Of a DNA stretch of 6,724 bases, positions 1-5,857 are shown piece by piece. How positions within the stretch are numbered: the stretch's first letter is position 1; the number at the start of each line of letters is the position of its first letter. This DNA is from Candidatus Auribacterota bacterium (GTDB taxonomy: Bacteria; Auribacterota; Tritonobacteria; UBA1439). The notes beneath the pieces are model-generated. The model did not search any database, was not told the DNA's origin, and was given only the letters and a program-made list of their open reading frames with translations. The stretch covers positions 1-6,724 of the forward strand of contig JAPLCY010000338.1 in NCBI GenBank assembly GCA_026391995.1, given 5' to 3'. The position numbers and the translations under genes are program-made.

Positions 1-1
1 G

Positions 2-727
2 ACCTCGCCCGTCGCAAAGGGGATATTGAAGACGCTCATCCAGAATGCCAAGATTGCCAGGGAGGAGAAGCTGCCGATATGTCAGGATACGGGGATGGCG
101 GTTGTTTTTCTCGAGGTGGGCCAGGATGTCCATTGTGTCGGCGGCGACCTGGAGGCAGCGGTGAACGAGGGCGTGCGACAAGGCTATAAAGAAGGATACC
201 TGAGAAAATCCGTTGTCGGCCATCCCGTCAAAAGGGGAAACACGGGCGATAATACGCCTGCGATCATTCACACGCGAATCATTCCCGGCGACAAGGTCAA
301 GATCACCGTCGCGCCCAAGGGATTCGGCAGTGAGAATATGAGCTTCGTGAAGATGCTCAAGCCCACCGAGGGATACAGGGGGGTGGAGGATTTTGTGATC
401 GAGTGCGTGAAAAAGGCGGGAGGCAACCCGTGTCCCCCGATCGTGGTAGGCGTGGGGGTGGGAGGGACATTCGAGAAAGCGGCGATCATGGCCAAGGAAG
501 CGCTCACGAGGACGCTTGGGCAGAAGAGCCCTGACGCCGGAATCGCCAAACTCGAGGGCGAGCTCCTCGAGGAGATCAACAAAACCGGCATTGGTCCCCA
601 GGGGCTTGGCGGGAGAACCACCGCGCTTGCGGTACACGTCAACCATTTCCCGACGCACATCGCCGGGATGCCGGTGGCGGTGAACATCTGCTGCCACGCG
701 TACCGGCATGGCACTCGAATATTGTAA
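2..727 (+). CDS. Fumarate hydratase class I, alpha subunit (5'-truncated by window edge)
   Basis: This is the catalytic, iron-sulfur-binding half of a two-subunit class I fumarase (TtdA/FumA N-terminal type), which reversibly hydrates fumarate to L-malate in the cytosol. The reading frame is open from base 2, and the codons before the TTG at 26 continue the family sequence (TSPVAKGI), so that TTG is not the start. Family members run to about 280 residues, so about 40 are missing upstream. Three cysteines expected to ligate the [4Fe-4S] cluster are visible: PICQDTG (Cys codon 80-82), GGNPCPP (431-433) and the second Cys of NICCHAYRH (692-694). The GxGxGGTFEKA stretch and the QGLGGRTTALAVHVN segment are also typical. 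The beta subunit follows 163 bases downstream on the same strand. The L(+)-tartrate dehydratase alpha subunit belongs to the same family and cannot be excluded from sequence alone, but fumarase is the commoner activity. Confidence 0.95.
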   Translation, partial: TSPVAKGILKTLIQNAKIAREEKLPICQDTGMAVVFLEVGQDVHCVGGDLEAAVNEGVRQGYKEGYLRKSVVGHPVKRGNTGDNTPAIIHTRIIPGDKVKITVAPKGFGSENMSFVKMLKPTEGYRGVEDFVIECVKKAGGNPCPPIVVGVGVGGTFEKAAIMAKEALTRTLGQKSPDAGIAKLEGELLEEINKTGIGPQGLGGRTTALAVHVNHFPTHIAGMPVAVNICCHAYRHGTRIL

Positions 728-890
728 GGGCGTATGGGCAAAACGGCGGAAAAATCATAGTAAAAAACCGCGGATTTAATGGACTGGGCGGATTACAATG
801 GCGAAATGGAAAGGGGAAAAATGGCGACGATGAAAGCTGTAATCGCCAGCACACCGCATCGCCAGTTCGGATTAACAGAGGGAGGAGATC

Positions 891-1424
891 ATGGCTTCAA
901 TCGAGATAACCACTCCATTAACTGATGCAATCGTTAAAAAACTGAGGACGGGGGACAACGTGCTCATTACGGGCACGATCTACACCGCCAGGGATGCGGC
1001 GCACAAGCGACTCGTCGAGGCGGTCGACAAGGGGGAGAAGCCGCCGATTGAGATGAAGGGGCAGATATTCTACTATGCGGGGCCGTCCCCCGCGCCCCCG
1101 GGGAAGCCGATCGGGTCGGTCGGCCCCACGACGAGCTACCGGATGGACGCATTTGCCCCGAAGACGATGGAGCTCGGCCTGAAGGGGATGATTGGGAAGG
1201 GGCCGAGGAGCGAGGAAGTGATCGAGGCGATGAAGAAACACGGGGCGGTGTACTTCGCCGCCGTGGGCGGGGCGGGGGCGCTCCTCGCGAAATGCGTCAA
1301 GGCGGCGAAGCCGGTCGCCTACTCGGACCTGGGCGCCGAGGCGATCACGGAACTCACGGTGGAGAAGTTCCCCGCGATCGTGGCGACGGATTCGAGAGGC
1401 AACGATTTGTACCAGAGAAAATAG
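891..1424 (+). CDS. Fumarate hydratase class I, beta subunit
   Basis: This 177-residue protein is the swivelling C-terminal domain of class I fumarase (FumA C-terminal/TtdB type), encoded separately here. It pairs with the alpha subunit to complete the substrate site. Family motifs seen are TARDAAHKR (about residues 32-40), GPTTSYRMD (78-86), the hallmark KGMIGKG (98-104), VGGAGAL (125-131) and the DLGAEAI segment (146-152). Length is normal for a stand-alone beta subunit. The start is fixed by GGAGGAG at 881-887, just ahead of the ATG. Nothing is truncated. As with the alpha subunit, tartrate dehydratase is the main alternative within the family. Confidence 0.95.
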   Translation: MASIEITTPLTDAIVKKLRTGDNVLITGTIYTARDAAHKRLVEAVDKGEKPPIEMKGQIFYYAGPSPAPPGKPIGSVGPTTSYRMDAFAPKTMELGLKGMIGKGPRSEEVIEAMKKHGAVYFAAVGGAGALLAKCVKAAKPVAYSDLGAEAITELTVEKFPAIVATDSRGNDLYQRK

Positions 1425-1469
1425 GCAGGGGATGTGATCTCTTCTGGGTACTTTCACCCCCCACCCCGA

Positions 1470-1527
1470 CCCTCCCCCTCAAGGGGGGAGGGAGGTAAAG
1501 GAGAGATTTCTCCTCAAGGGGGGAGGG
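1470..1527. repeat. G/C-rich hairpin plus 16-bp direct repeat downstream of the fumarase genes
   Basis: CCCTCCCCC (1470-1478) pairs with GGGGGAGGG (1484-1492) around a 5-base loop, giving a very stable 9-bp hairpin. The 16-mer CCTCAAGGGGGGAGGG recurs exactly at 1477-1492 and 1512-1527. A small GAGA-TT-TCTC inverted repeat (1501-1510 region) lies between the copies. There is no U-tract, so it is not a textbook intrinsic terminator, although a stem this stable after a stop codon may pause transcription or protect the fumarase mRNA 3' end. CCCTCCCC-type palindromes are common dispersed intergenic repeats in environmental bacterial genomes. Confidence 0.6.
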
Positions 1528-1593
1528 GAATAAATATGAGAGCCATCGGGAACTGACGAGACCCTCGGTGATCAGGGCCTCACGAAAATAGAA

Positions 1594-1622
1594 TCTGCAA
1601 CCATGCTCGGGCATGGTAGAAT
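1594..1622 (+). promoter_or_regulatory. Candidate lemA-htpX promoter with internal dyad
   Basis: An extended -10 (TGG then TAGAAT, 1614-1622; the hexamer matches TATAAT at 5 of 6) lies 17 bases from a weak -35 (TCTGCA, 1594-1599; 3 of 6). An 18-bp dyad, ACCATGC-TCGG-GCATGGT (1600-1617), fills the spacer and touches the -10. The dyad could be a repressor operator or, if transcription starts further upstream, an RNA hairpin in the leader. Its position 37 bases before the lemA start suits either role. Assignment is by motif only. Confidence 0.3.
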
Positions 1623-1645
1623 GTGACGGAAATAAACCCTCATCC

Positions 1646-1653
1646 AAAGGAGG
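1646..1653 (+). promoter_or_regulatory. Ribosome binding site of lemA
   Basis: AAAGGAGG sits 5 bases before the ATG at 1659. This selects that start over the in-frame GTG at 1623, which would add 12 residues with no LemA-like character before the membrane segment. Confidence 0.8.
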
Positions 1654-1658
1654 TTCCC

Positions 1659-2207
1659 ATGGGCTGGATTGTGCTGTTGGTGGCGGCGGCGGTCACACTC
1701 TATATCATGATGGCCTATAACAGGCTGGTGCGCTTCAAAAACCGGATCGAAAACGCATGGTCTCAGATCGACGTGCAGCTCAGGCGGCGCTATGACCTGA
1801 TCCCTAATCTCATCGAGACGGTAAAGGGGTACGCCGCGCATGAAAAAGAGGTATTCCAAAAGGTGACCGAGGCCCGCGCGCGCGCGATCAGCGCCTCGAC
1901 GGTCAAGGAACAGGGGCAGGCGGAGAACGTCCTCACCGGCACGCTCAAGACCCTCTTCGCCGTCGCCGAGAATTATCCGCAGCTGAAGGCGAATGAGAAT
2001 TTCATGATGCTCCAGGAGGAGCTCGCGGGGACGGAGAGCAAGATCGCCTACTCGCGGCAGTTCTACAACGACTCGGTGATGACCTATGACACGGCGCGCG
2101 AGGTGTTCCCCTCCAGCGTGATTGCCAATGTGTTCAAATTCCCGGAGAAGGAGTATTTCGAGATCGAAGAAACCGCGGTCCGCGAACCGGTGAAGGTGAA
2201 GTTCTAA
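1659..2207 (+). CDS. lemA: LemA family membrane protein
   Basis: This 182-residue protein is a complete LemA family member. A single N-terminal membrane helix (residues 3-19, [16 protein letters not shown]) is followed by a long, mostly helical domain. The family signature runs through the [16 protein letters not shown] segment (about 21-36) and [18 protein letters not shown] (42-59), then the [21 protein letters not shown] block (113-133) and the [10 protein letters not shown] segment (135-144). The molecular role of LemA is poorly defined. It is widely encoded beside HtpX-type proteases, as here, and is inferred to act at the membrane in envelope stress or protein quality control. Residues after the first helix are expected to be extracytoplasmic. 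The start at 1659 rests on a strong ribosome binding site. htpX begins 107 bases downstream beyond a repeat block, so co-transcription is likely but not proven. Confidence 0.95.
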   Translation: MGWIVLLVAAAVTLYIMMAYNRLVRFKNRIENAWSQIDVQLRRRYDLIPNLIETVKGYAAHEKEVFQKVTEARARAISASTVKEQGQAENVLTGTLKTLFAVAENYPQLKANENFMMLQEELAGTESKIAYSRQFYNDSVMTYDTAREVFPSSVIANVFKFPEKEYFEIEETAVREPVKVKF

Positions 2208-2211
2208 AAAC

Positions 2212-2306
2212 AGGATTAAGCACTAAGGATCAAGTAACAAGGGTTGAGCTTACGCGCGACCTTTATCCTTAATCCTTAGTGCTTAGCCCTTGGTGCTTAA
2301 TCCTTA
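2212..2306. repeat. Inverted/direct repeat block between lemA and htpX
   Basis: The left arm AGGATTAAGCACTAAGGAT (2212-2230) has two partial reverse complements downstream. ATCCTTAGTGCTTA (2272-2285) matches 2217-2230, and GTGCTTAATCCT (2293-2304) matches 2212-2223. The two right-hand copies compete for the same left arm, so the RNA could fold in alternative ways. The block occupies nearly all of the lemA-htpX spacer and ends 8 bases before the htpX start. It may be a dispersed intergenic repeat, a processing site or an attenuating fold. There is no U-tract after the stem. Confidence 0.65.
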
Positions 2307-2314
2307 CCACTATT

Positions 2315-3208
2315 ATGATGTACGAACAGATATCCAAAAATAAGAGGAATTCGATACTGCTTTGTATCGCATTCGTGCTTTTCGTGGGCTTTCTCGGATG
2401 GGTGTTCGGGAGGCTGACCGCGTTCGGCCCGGCCGGTATCGTGCTCGCGGTCTTTATCGCGATCGCCTGGACGTTCGGGAGCTATTACTTCAGCGACCGG
2501 ATCGTTCTCGCCATCAGCCGCGCCCGCCCGATCGAGAAGCAGGAGTACCCGCACCTCTTCCACGCGATCGAGGGGCTCGCGATAGCCGCGGGGATCCCCG
2601 CGCCGAAGGTGTATGTGATCGAGGACAGCGCCCCCAACGCCTTCGCCACGGGGCGTAATCCCTCCCACGCGGTGGTGTGCGTGACCACGGGATTGCTCGA
2701 GAAGATGAACCGGCTCGAGCTGGAGGGGGTGATCGCTCATGAACTCTCCCACGTCAAGAACTACGACATCCTCTTCGGCTCGCTCGTCGTGGTGATGGTG
2801 GGCATCGTGGCGCTCCTCAGCGATTGGATACTCCGGAGTTTTTTATGGGGCGGGGGCAGACGGCGGCGGGAGGAGGGCGGCGGCCAGGCCCAGGTGATCC
2901 TGCTGACCGTCGGCGTTGCCCTTGCGATACTCGCGCCGTTCATCGCGCAGCTCGTGCGCCTGGCGATTTCACGGAAGAGGGAGTTTCTCGCCGACGCGAG
3001 CGGGGCCATGATCACGAGATATCCGAAGGGGCTCGCGGACGCGTTGCGCAAGCTTGACGCCGATACCGAGCCGCTCGAGGCGGCGAACAAAGCCACCGCG
3101 CACATGTATATTGTCAACCCGCTCAAGGAGCACGGGGGCGCGGTGAACAGAATGTTCTCCACTCACCCCCCGATTGAGGAGAGAATCAAAGCGCTGGAGG
3201 CCATGTGA
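2315..3208 (+). CDS. htpX: HtpX-type membrane zinc metalloprotease (peptidase M48)
   Basis: This integral inner-membrane zinc protease of family M48B degrades misfolded or damaged membrane proteins, with its active site facing the cytoplasm. From the ATG at 2315 it is 297 residues. Two hydrophobic helices (about 13-32 and 37-59) come first, then the zinc site HELSH (142-146) in GVIAHELSHVKNYD, two more hydrophobic segments (about 151-178 and 191-218), and the third zinc ligand E223 in RKREFLADASG. The C-terminal STHPPIEERI motif (282-291) is typical of the family. A Gly/Arg/Glu-rich loop (179-190) joins the last two helices. Length is normal. The start is uncertain: ATG at 2315 and 2318 are adjacent, neither has a visible Shine-Dalgarno sequence, and the in-frame GTG at 2279 lies inside a repeat. 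The lemA neighbour supports the assignment. Confidence 0.95.
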   Translation: MMYEQISKNKRNSILLCIAFVLFVGFLGWVFGRLTAFGPAGIVLAVFIAIAWTFGSYYFSDRIVLAISRARPIEKQEYPHLFHAIEGLAIAAGIPAPKVYVIEDSAPNAFATGRNPSHAVVCVTTGLLEKMNRLELEGVIAHELSHVKNYDILFGSLVVVMVGIVALLSDWILRSFLWGGGRRRREEGGGQAQVILLTVGVALAILAPFIAQLVRLAISRKREFLADASGAMITRYPKGLADALRKLDADTEPLEAANKATAHMYIVNPLKEHGGAVNRMFSTHPPIEERIKALEAM

Positions 3209-3321
3209 TATGACCGGGCAAAACAGCGAGAGGGTGACAAGGAGAAATGAGCGGGCGAGGGGTGAGTCGGCGAGACGGCGAATATGGCGATCGCCGAATT
3301 GAACATTCAGAAGGGGGAGAG

Positions 3322-3726
3322 ATGAAGGGACTCAAGATAGAGAGAATCAAGATGCATCAGGATGCCCGTGGGAAGGTGTTCGAGCCGCTCACGCCGCGGA
3401 TGCTCTCCATCGGCAAATTGAAAAATGTTCATGTCGCGACTTTGAAACCCGCGGTGGTGCGCGGGAATCACCGCCACACAAAGGCGACCGAGCATATCAT
3501 CTTTTCCGGGCAGTTCAGGCTCCTTGTCCAGGACCGTACAGGGCATCAGGAGCAGTATGAATTTCACGACGGGGAGTGCGTGCGGCTCACCTTCGCCCCG
3601 GGGATCGCCCACGCCCTGCTCAATATCGGCGATGCCGACACGTTTATCGCGTGTTTTGTCGACATGTCGAGCGCAAGAGATGTGAAGGAACGCGTGCCGC
3701 TCATTTCGGAAATCGGGCATATTTAA
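3322..3726 (+). CDS. Cupin-fold protein, WxcM/RmlC-like sugar epimerase/isomerase-type
   Basis: This 134-residue single-domain cupin has both cupin motifs. Motif 1 is HRH-TKAT-E (H50, H52, E57), followed by FSGQFRLLV. Motif 2 is PGIAHALLN (93-101), with H97 as the last metal-type ligand. The N-terminal KMHQDARGKVFEPL resembles the D-x-RG opening of dTDP-sugar 3,5-epimerase and WxcM/FdtA-like 3,4-ketoisomerase cupins and of the CapF C-terminal domain. A role in surface-sugar or nucleotide-sugar modification is therefore plausible, but no other sugar gene is in the window and the substrate cannot be named. The ATG at 3322, with GGGGGAGAG just upstream (3313-3321), is preferred to the GTG at 3247, whose extra 25 residues are low-complexity and charged. 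It starts 113 bases after htpX, so it may or may not share that transcript. Confidence 0.7.
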   Translation: MKGLKIERIKMHQDARGKVFEPLTPRMLSIGKLKNVHVATLKPAVVRGNHRHTKATEHIIFSGQFRLLVQDRTGHQEQYEFHDGECVRLTFAPGIAHALLNIGDADTFIACFVDMSSARDVKERVPLISEIGHI

Positions 3727-3833
3727 CCACGGCAGGTAGTTGCTGGTTCCTGATGGCGAGAACAAGAATATTGAGCAAAGAGACGGGAGTAAATATCAGT
3801 GAGAGGGGGAGGGGCCGGATCAGTACTTAGTAT

Positions 3834-3862
3834 TAGACTTAAGCGGCATCTTTTGTTATAGC
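3834..3862 (+). promoter_or_regulatory. Candidate promoter for the small ORF
   Basis: TAGACT (3834-3839; 4 of 6 to TTGACA) and TATAGC (3857-3862; 4 of 6 to TATAAT) are spaced by 17 bases, with an extended-10 TG at 3854-3855. This is a weak but correctly arranged sigma-70-like site about 40 bases before the 42-residue ORF. It lies in an A+T-richer pocket than its surroundings. Confidence 0.3.
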
Positions 3863-3870
3863 CTTACCAT

Positions 3871-3885
3871 GCCGCACAACGCGGC
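3871..3885 (+). other. Short hairpin in the leader of the small ORF
   Basis: GCCGC (3871-3875) and GCGGC (3881-3885) form a perfect 5-bp G/C stem around the loop ACAAC. It lies 10 bases before the ribosome binding site of the small ORF at 3906. It could tune translation or stabilise the leader, but short stems of this size also occur by chance. Confidence 0.35.
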
Positions 3886-3905
3886 GAATATGAGAGGAGG
3901 GATGT

Positions 3906-4034
3906 ATGGGCACCATACTTTTTATCCTGGCACGTTTGATAGGAAAGATTGACACGCCGCAGGATCTGCTCTTTCTGTGCTTCCTAGTCGCTCTTGACAG
4001 TATTGCCCTGGCGAATTTTCTGAAGAAAGAGTAG
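3906..4034 (+). CDS. Candidate small membrane peptide (42 residues)
   Basis: This is an unrecognised 42-residue ORF starting MGTILFILARLIGKIDTPQD. It has a short hydrophobic N-terminus (1-12), a polar stretch KIDTPQD (14-20), a second hydrophobic segment (21-38, with LLFLCFLVAL) and a charged C-terminus LKKE. One or two membrane-associated helices are likely. GGAGG (3896-3900) ends 5 bases before the ATG, an ideal spacing, and a weak promoter and small hairpin lie upstream. A second ATG at 3902 in another frame gives only 16 codons. No function can be assigned. It stands alone between the cupin gene and a MITE-like element, with the stop codon 6 bases before the element. It could be a real single-gene unit or a fortuitous ORF. 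Confidence 0.5.
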   Translation: MGTILFILARLIGKIDTPQDLLFLCFLVALDSIALANFLKKE

Positions 4035-4040
4035 CACCGT

Positions 4041-4213
4041 CTAGTGTAGTGTCTCAGAAACAGGGAACGTTAGTTTGTCATTGCAAGCGAAAGCGAAGCA
4101 ATCTCAATTCATTGTGATCCAATAGATTGCTTCGTCGCTCCGCCTGCCTGCCGGCAGGCAGGCTCCTCGTAATGACATAACTCATGTAGTGTAATTATGA
4201 AACACTACACTAG
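4041..4213. mobile_element. MITE-like element with 12-bp terminal inverted repeats
   Basis: CTAGTGTAGTGT (4041-4052) and its exact reverse complement ACACTACACTAG (4202-4213) bound 173 bp that contain no convincing gene. Allowing two mismatches, the match extends to about 19 bp. A TA lies just inside each end (CTAG), which is compatible with the TA target duplication of IS630/Tc1-type transposition, but no transposase is present. The interior is largely the nested repeat at 4076-4177. It is probably non-autonomous and mobilised, if at all, from elsewhere in the genome. Confidence 0.55.
4076..4177. repeat. Nested palindromic TGTCATTGC-type repeat
   Basis: TGTCATT (4076-4082) and AATGACA (4171-4177) are the ends, and CGAAGCAATCT (4094-4104) pairs with AGATTGCTTCG (4124-4134). 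A further 22-bp perfect palindrome with core GCCGGC, built of GCCT/AGGC units, occupies 4142-4163 inside the right arm. Repeats that begin GTCATTGC and carry GCAATCTC/GATTGCTTCG arms are dispersed widely in many bacterial genomes. The whole would form a long cruciform or RNA hairpin. Being just 3' of the small ORF, it could end or stabilise that transcript. Confidence 0.65.
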
Positions 4214-4225
4214 CGGGCCAGGTTG

Positions 4226-4240
4226 GGGGCGAAATGCCCC
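4226..4240. other. Short hairpin between the MITE-like element and tRNA-Arg
   Basis: GGGGC (4226-4230) pairs with GCCCC (4236-4240) around GAAAT. No U-tract follows, so it is not a clear terminator. It may mark the start of the tRNA leader. The rest of 4214-4287 shows nothing recognisable; no good promoter was found at a usable distance from the tRNA. Confidence 0.3.
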
Positions 4241-4287
4241 GTGCCGTTGTATATGTGTTTTGCTCTCTGCGTTCGGCTGTAGTACAC

Positions 4288-4364
<77 letters not shown>

Positions 4365-4373
4365 CTGATACAG

Positions 4374-4395
4374 CAACAACAGTTTCTGGTTGTTG
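4374..4395 (+). other. Hairpin immediately after tRNA-Arg
   Basis: CAACAAC (4374-4380) pairs with GTTGTTG (4389-4395) around an 8-base loop AGTTTCTG. It starts 9 bases after the tRNA CCA. It is A/T-rich for its surroundings and is not followed by a run of T, so it is more likely a processing or repeat feature than an intrinsic terminator. Confidence 0.4.
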
Positions 4396-4433
4396 GTTCC
4401 TGGGATAAAGAAGGACCGTGGCGTACCCTGTAG

Positions 4434-4451
4434 CGCACCCTTTGGGGTGTG
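4434..4451 (+). other. Hairpin in the rph leader
   Basis: CGCACCC (4434-4440) pairs with GGGTGTG (4445-4451), including one G-U pair, around TTTG. It lies about 50 bases before the rph start codon. There is no T-tract. It could affect read-through from the tRNA or mRNA stability; no known regulatory class is recognised. Confidence 0.35.
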
Positions 4452-4502
4452 GGAGACGTATCAGCAGCGATATGTTATGAGTTTCTGGGACTAAAGAGGG
4501 AT

Positions 4503-5234
4503 ATGAAAAGAAAAGATGGCAGGGCTGCGGGTGATCTGCGACAGGTGAAGATCACGGGGGATTATGTCAAGTACCCGCTCGGTTCGGTCCTGGTCGAATT
4601 CGGCGACACGAGGGTCATCTGCGCCGCCACTATGGACGAGGAGCAGCCCCGGTGGATGAGGGAGCAGAAGCGCCAGGGGGGATGGCTGACCTGCGAATAC
4701 TCCATGATGCCGTTTTGTTCCCCGGAGCGCGCGGTGCGAGAGGCCACACGCGGCAAGATCGGCGGCAGGACGCACGAGATCCAGCGCATGATCGGCAGGG
4801 CCCTCCGCGCCGTGCTCGACCTGAAGGCGCTCGGCCCGCGCACCCTATGGATCGATTGCGAGGTGCTCCAGGCAGACGGGGGCACCAGGACGGCGGCGAT
4901 CACCGGCGGTTATCTGGCGCTCAAGCGGGCGGTCATGCGCATGATGGAGCAGGGGGTGCTGATGCAAAACCCGTTGCGCGAAGCCCTCGCGGCGGTGAGC
5001 GTCGGCAAGGTTGAGGGGGGGCTGTTGCTGGATTTGAATTATGAGGAGGATTGCCGCGCAGAGGTGGACATGAACGTCGTGATGACCGAGGGAGGGAAAT
5101 TCATCGAGGTCCAGGCCACCGCGGAGTCCGGACCGTTCACGACTGAGGAAATGCACGGGATGATCGCCCTTGCCCGCCAGGGGATCGGCGCTCTCATCGA
5201 GGCGCAGAAACGGGTCTGGGGGGCGCGTCGGTGA
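4503..5234 (+). CDS. rph: Ribonuclease PH (phosphorolytic tRNA 3' exonuclease)
   Basis: RNase PH removes nucleotides from tRNA precursor 3' ends by phosphorolysis, releasing nucleoside diphosphates; it works as a cytosolic ring of six subunits. The 243-residue product has normal family length. Motifs are the opening KDGRAAGDLRQVKI (4-17), RQGGWLTCEYSMMP (57-70), GGRTHEIQRMIGRALRA (87-103), DCEVLQADGGTRT (118-130), whose GTR supplies the phosphate-binding arginine, and the acidic LDLNYEED (176-183). The start is ATG 4503, which has GAGGG (4495-4499) upstream and gives the family N-terminus at once; the in-frame GTG at 4449 would add 18 unrelated residues and lies in a hairpin. It overlaps rdgB by 4 bases, an arrangement seen in many bacteria. 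Confidence 0.97.
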   Translation: MKRKDGRAAGDLRQVKITGDYVKYPLGSVLVEFGDTRVICAATMDEEQPRWMREQKRQGGWLTCEYSMMPFCSPERAVREATRGKIGGRTHEIQRMIGRALRAVLDLKALGPRTLWIDCEVLQADGGTRTAAITGGYLALKRAVMRMMEQGVLMQNPLREALAAVSVGKVEGGLLLDLNYEEDCRAEVDMNVVMTEGGKFIEVQATAESGPFTTEEMHGMIALARQGIGALIEAQKRVWGARR

Positions 5235-5857
5235 TTGATCTGGTCCTCGCGACGAGGAACAAGGGCAAGGTCCGGGAGCTCACCGGGATGATCCGGGGGA
5301 CCCCTCTGGAGCTGAACATCCTCTCGCTGCTTGACTTCCCCGATATCCCCGCGATCCCCGAGGACGGCGCCACCTTTCGCGCCAACGCCATGTATAAGGC
5401 TCTCGCAGCTGCGAAGGCCACGGGGAAGCTCTCCATGGGCGACGACTCGGGGCTCGAGATCGACGCCCTCGCCGGTCAGCCGGGAGTGCTCTCGGCCCGC
5501 TTCGCGGGCGAGAAAGCCACCGACAGTGAGAATAACGAAAAACTTCTCGGCCTTCTCAGGGATATACCCGAGCGCCAGCGCCAGGCCCGTTTTGCCTGCT
5601 GCATCGCCCTCGCGAATCCTGAGCGTGTGATTGACGTTGTGGAAGGCAGTTGCCCCGGGATTCTTGTGGAAAAGGAACGCGGCGGCGCGGGGTTCGGGTA
5701 CGACCCCCTTTTTCAGCCGCTGGAATACCACCGGACGTTTGCCGAACTGCCTCCCGTGGTAAAAAACCGGATCAGCCACCGGGCAAAGGCGATGGAAAAG
5801 GCCCTCATGATTCTTGAGAAGTATCTCTATAGCCCGGGCAATGATGCGTACCGATGA
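5231..5857 (+). CDS. rdgB: XTP/dITP diphosphatase (RdgB/HAM1 family)
   Basis: This 208-residue enzyme hydrolyses non-canonical purine nucleotides (dITP, XTP, ITP) to monophosphates plus pyrophosphate, keeping deaminated bases out of DNA and RNA. Family motifs in order are LATRNKGKVREL (6-17, nucleotide and phosphate binding), PEDGATFRANAMYKA (43-57), DDSGLEIDALAGQPGVLSAR (71-90, with the catalytic and metal-binding Asp pair), GAGFGYDPLFQP (152-163) and VKNRISHRAKA (177-187, base recognition). The start is a GTG whose last two bases belong to the rph stop (GTGA overlap), so translation is probably coupled; the G-rich run GGGGGGCG just upstream may serve as ribosome binding site. Length and motifs indicate a functional protein. 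Confidence 0.96.
   Translation: MIDLVLATRNKGKVRELTGMIRGTPLELNILSLLDFPDIPAIPEDGATFRANAMYKALAAAKATGKLSMGDDSGLEIDALAGQPGVLSARFAGEKATDSENNEKLLGLLRDIPERQRQARFACCIALANPERVIDVVEGSCPGILVEKERGGAGFGYDPLFQPLEYHRTFAELPPVVKNRISHRAKAMEKALMILEKYLYSPGNDAYR

Noticed and set aside
821..925. 34-codon ORF beginning in the fumarase gap and overlapping the beta subunit start
   Set aside because: It ends out of frame within the beta gene, is composed of ordinary spacer and the beta ribosome binding site, and shows no protein-like features.
3286..3295. GGCGATCGCC palindrome resembling the cyanobacterial HIP1 octamer
   Set aside because: It is a single occurrence noticed in an intergenic space; HIP1 is meaningful only when highly frequent.
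4255..4287. TGTAGT (4278-4283) as the -10 of a tRNA promoter
   Set aside because: It would lie only 4 bases from the mature tRNA 5' end and has no partner -35 at normal spacing.
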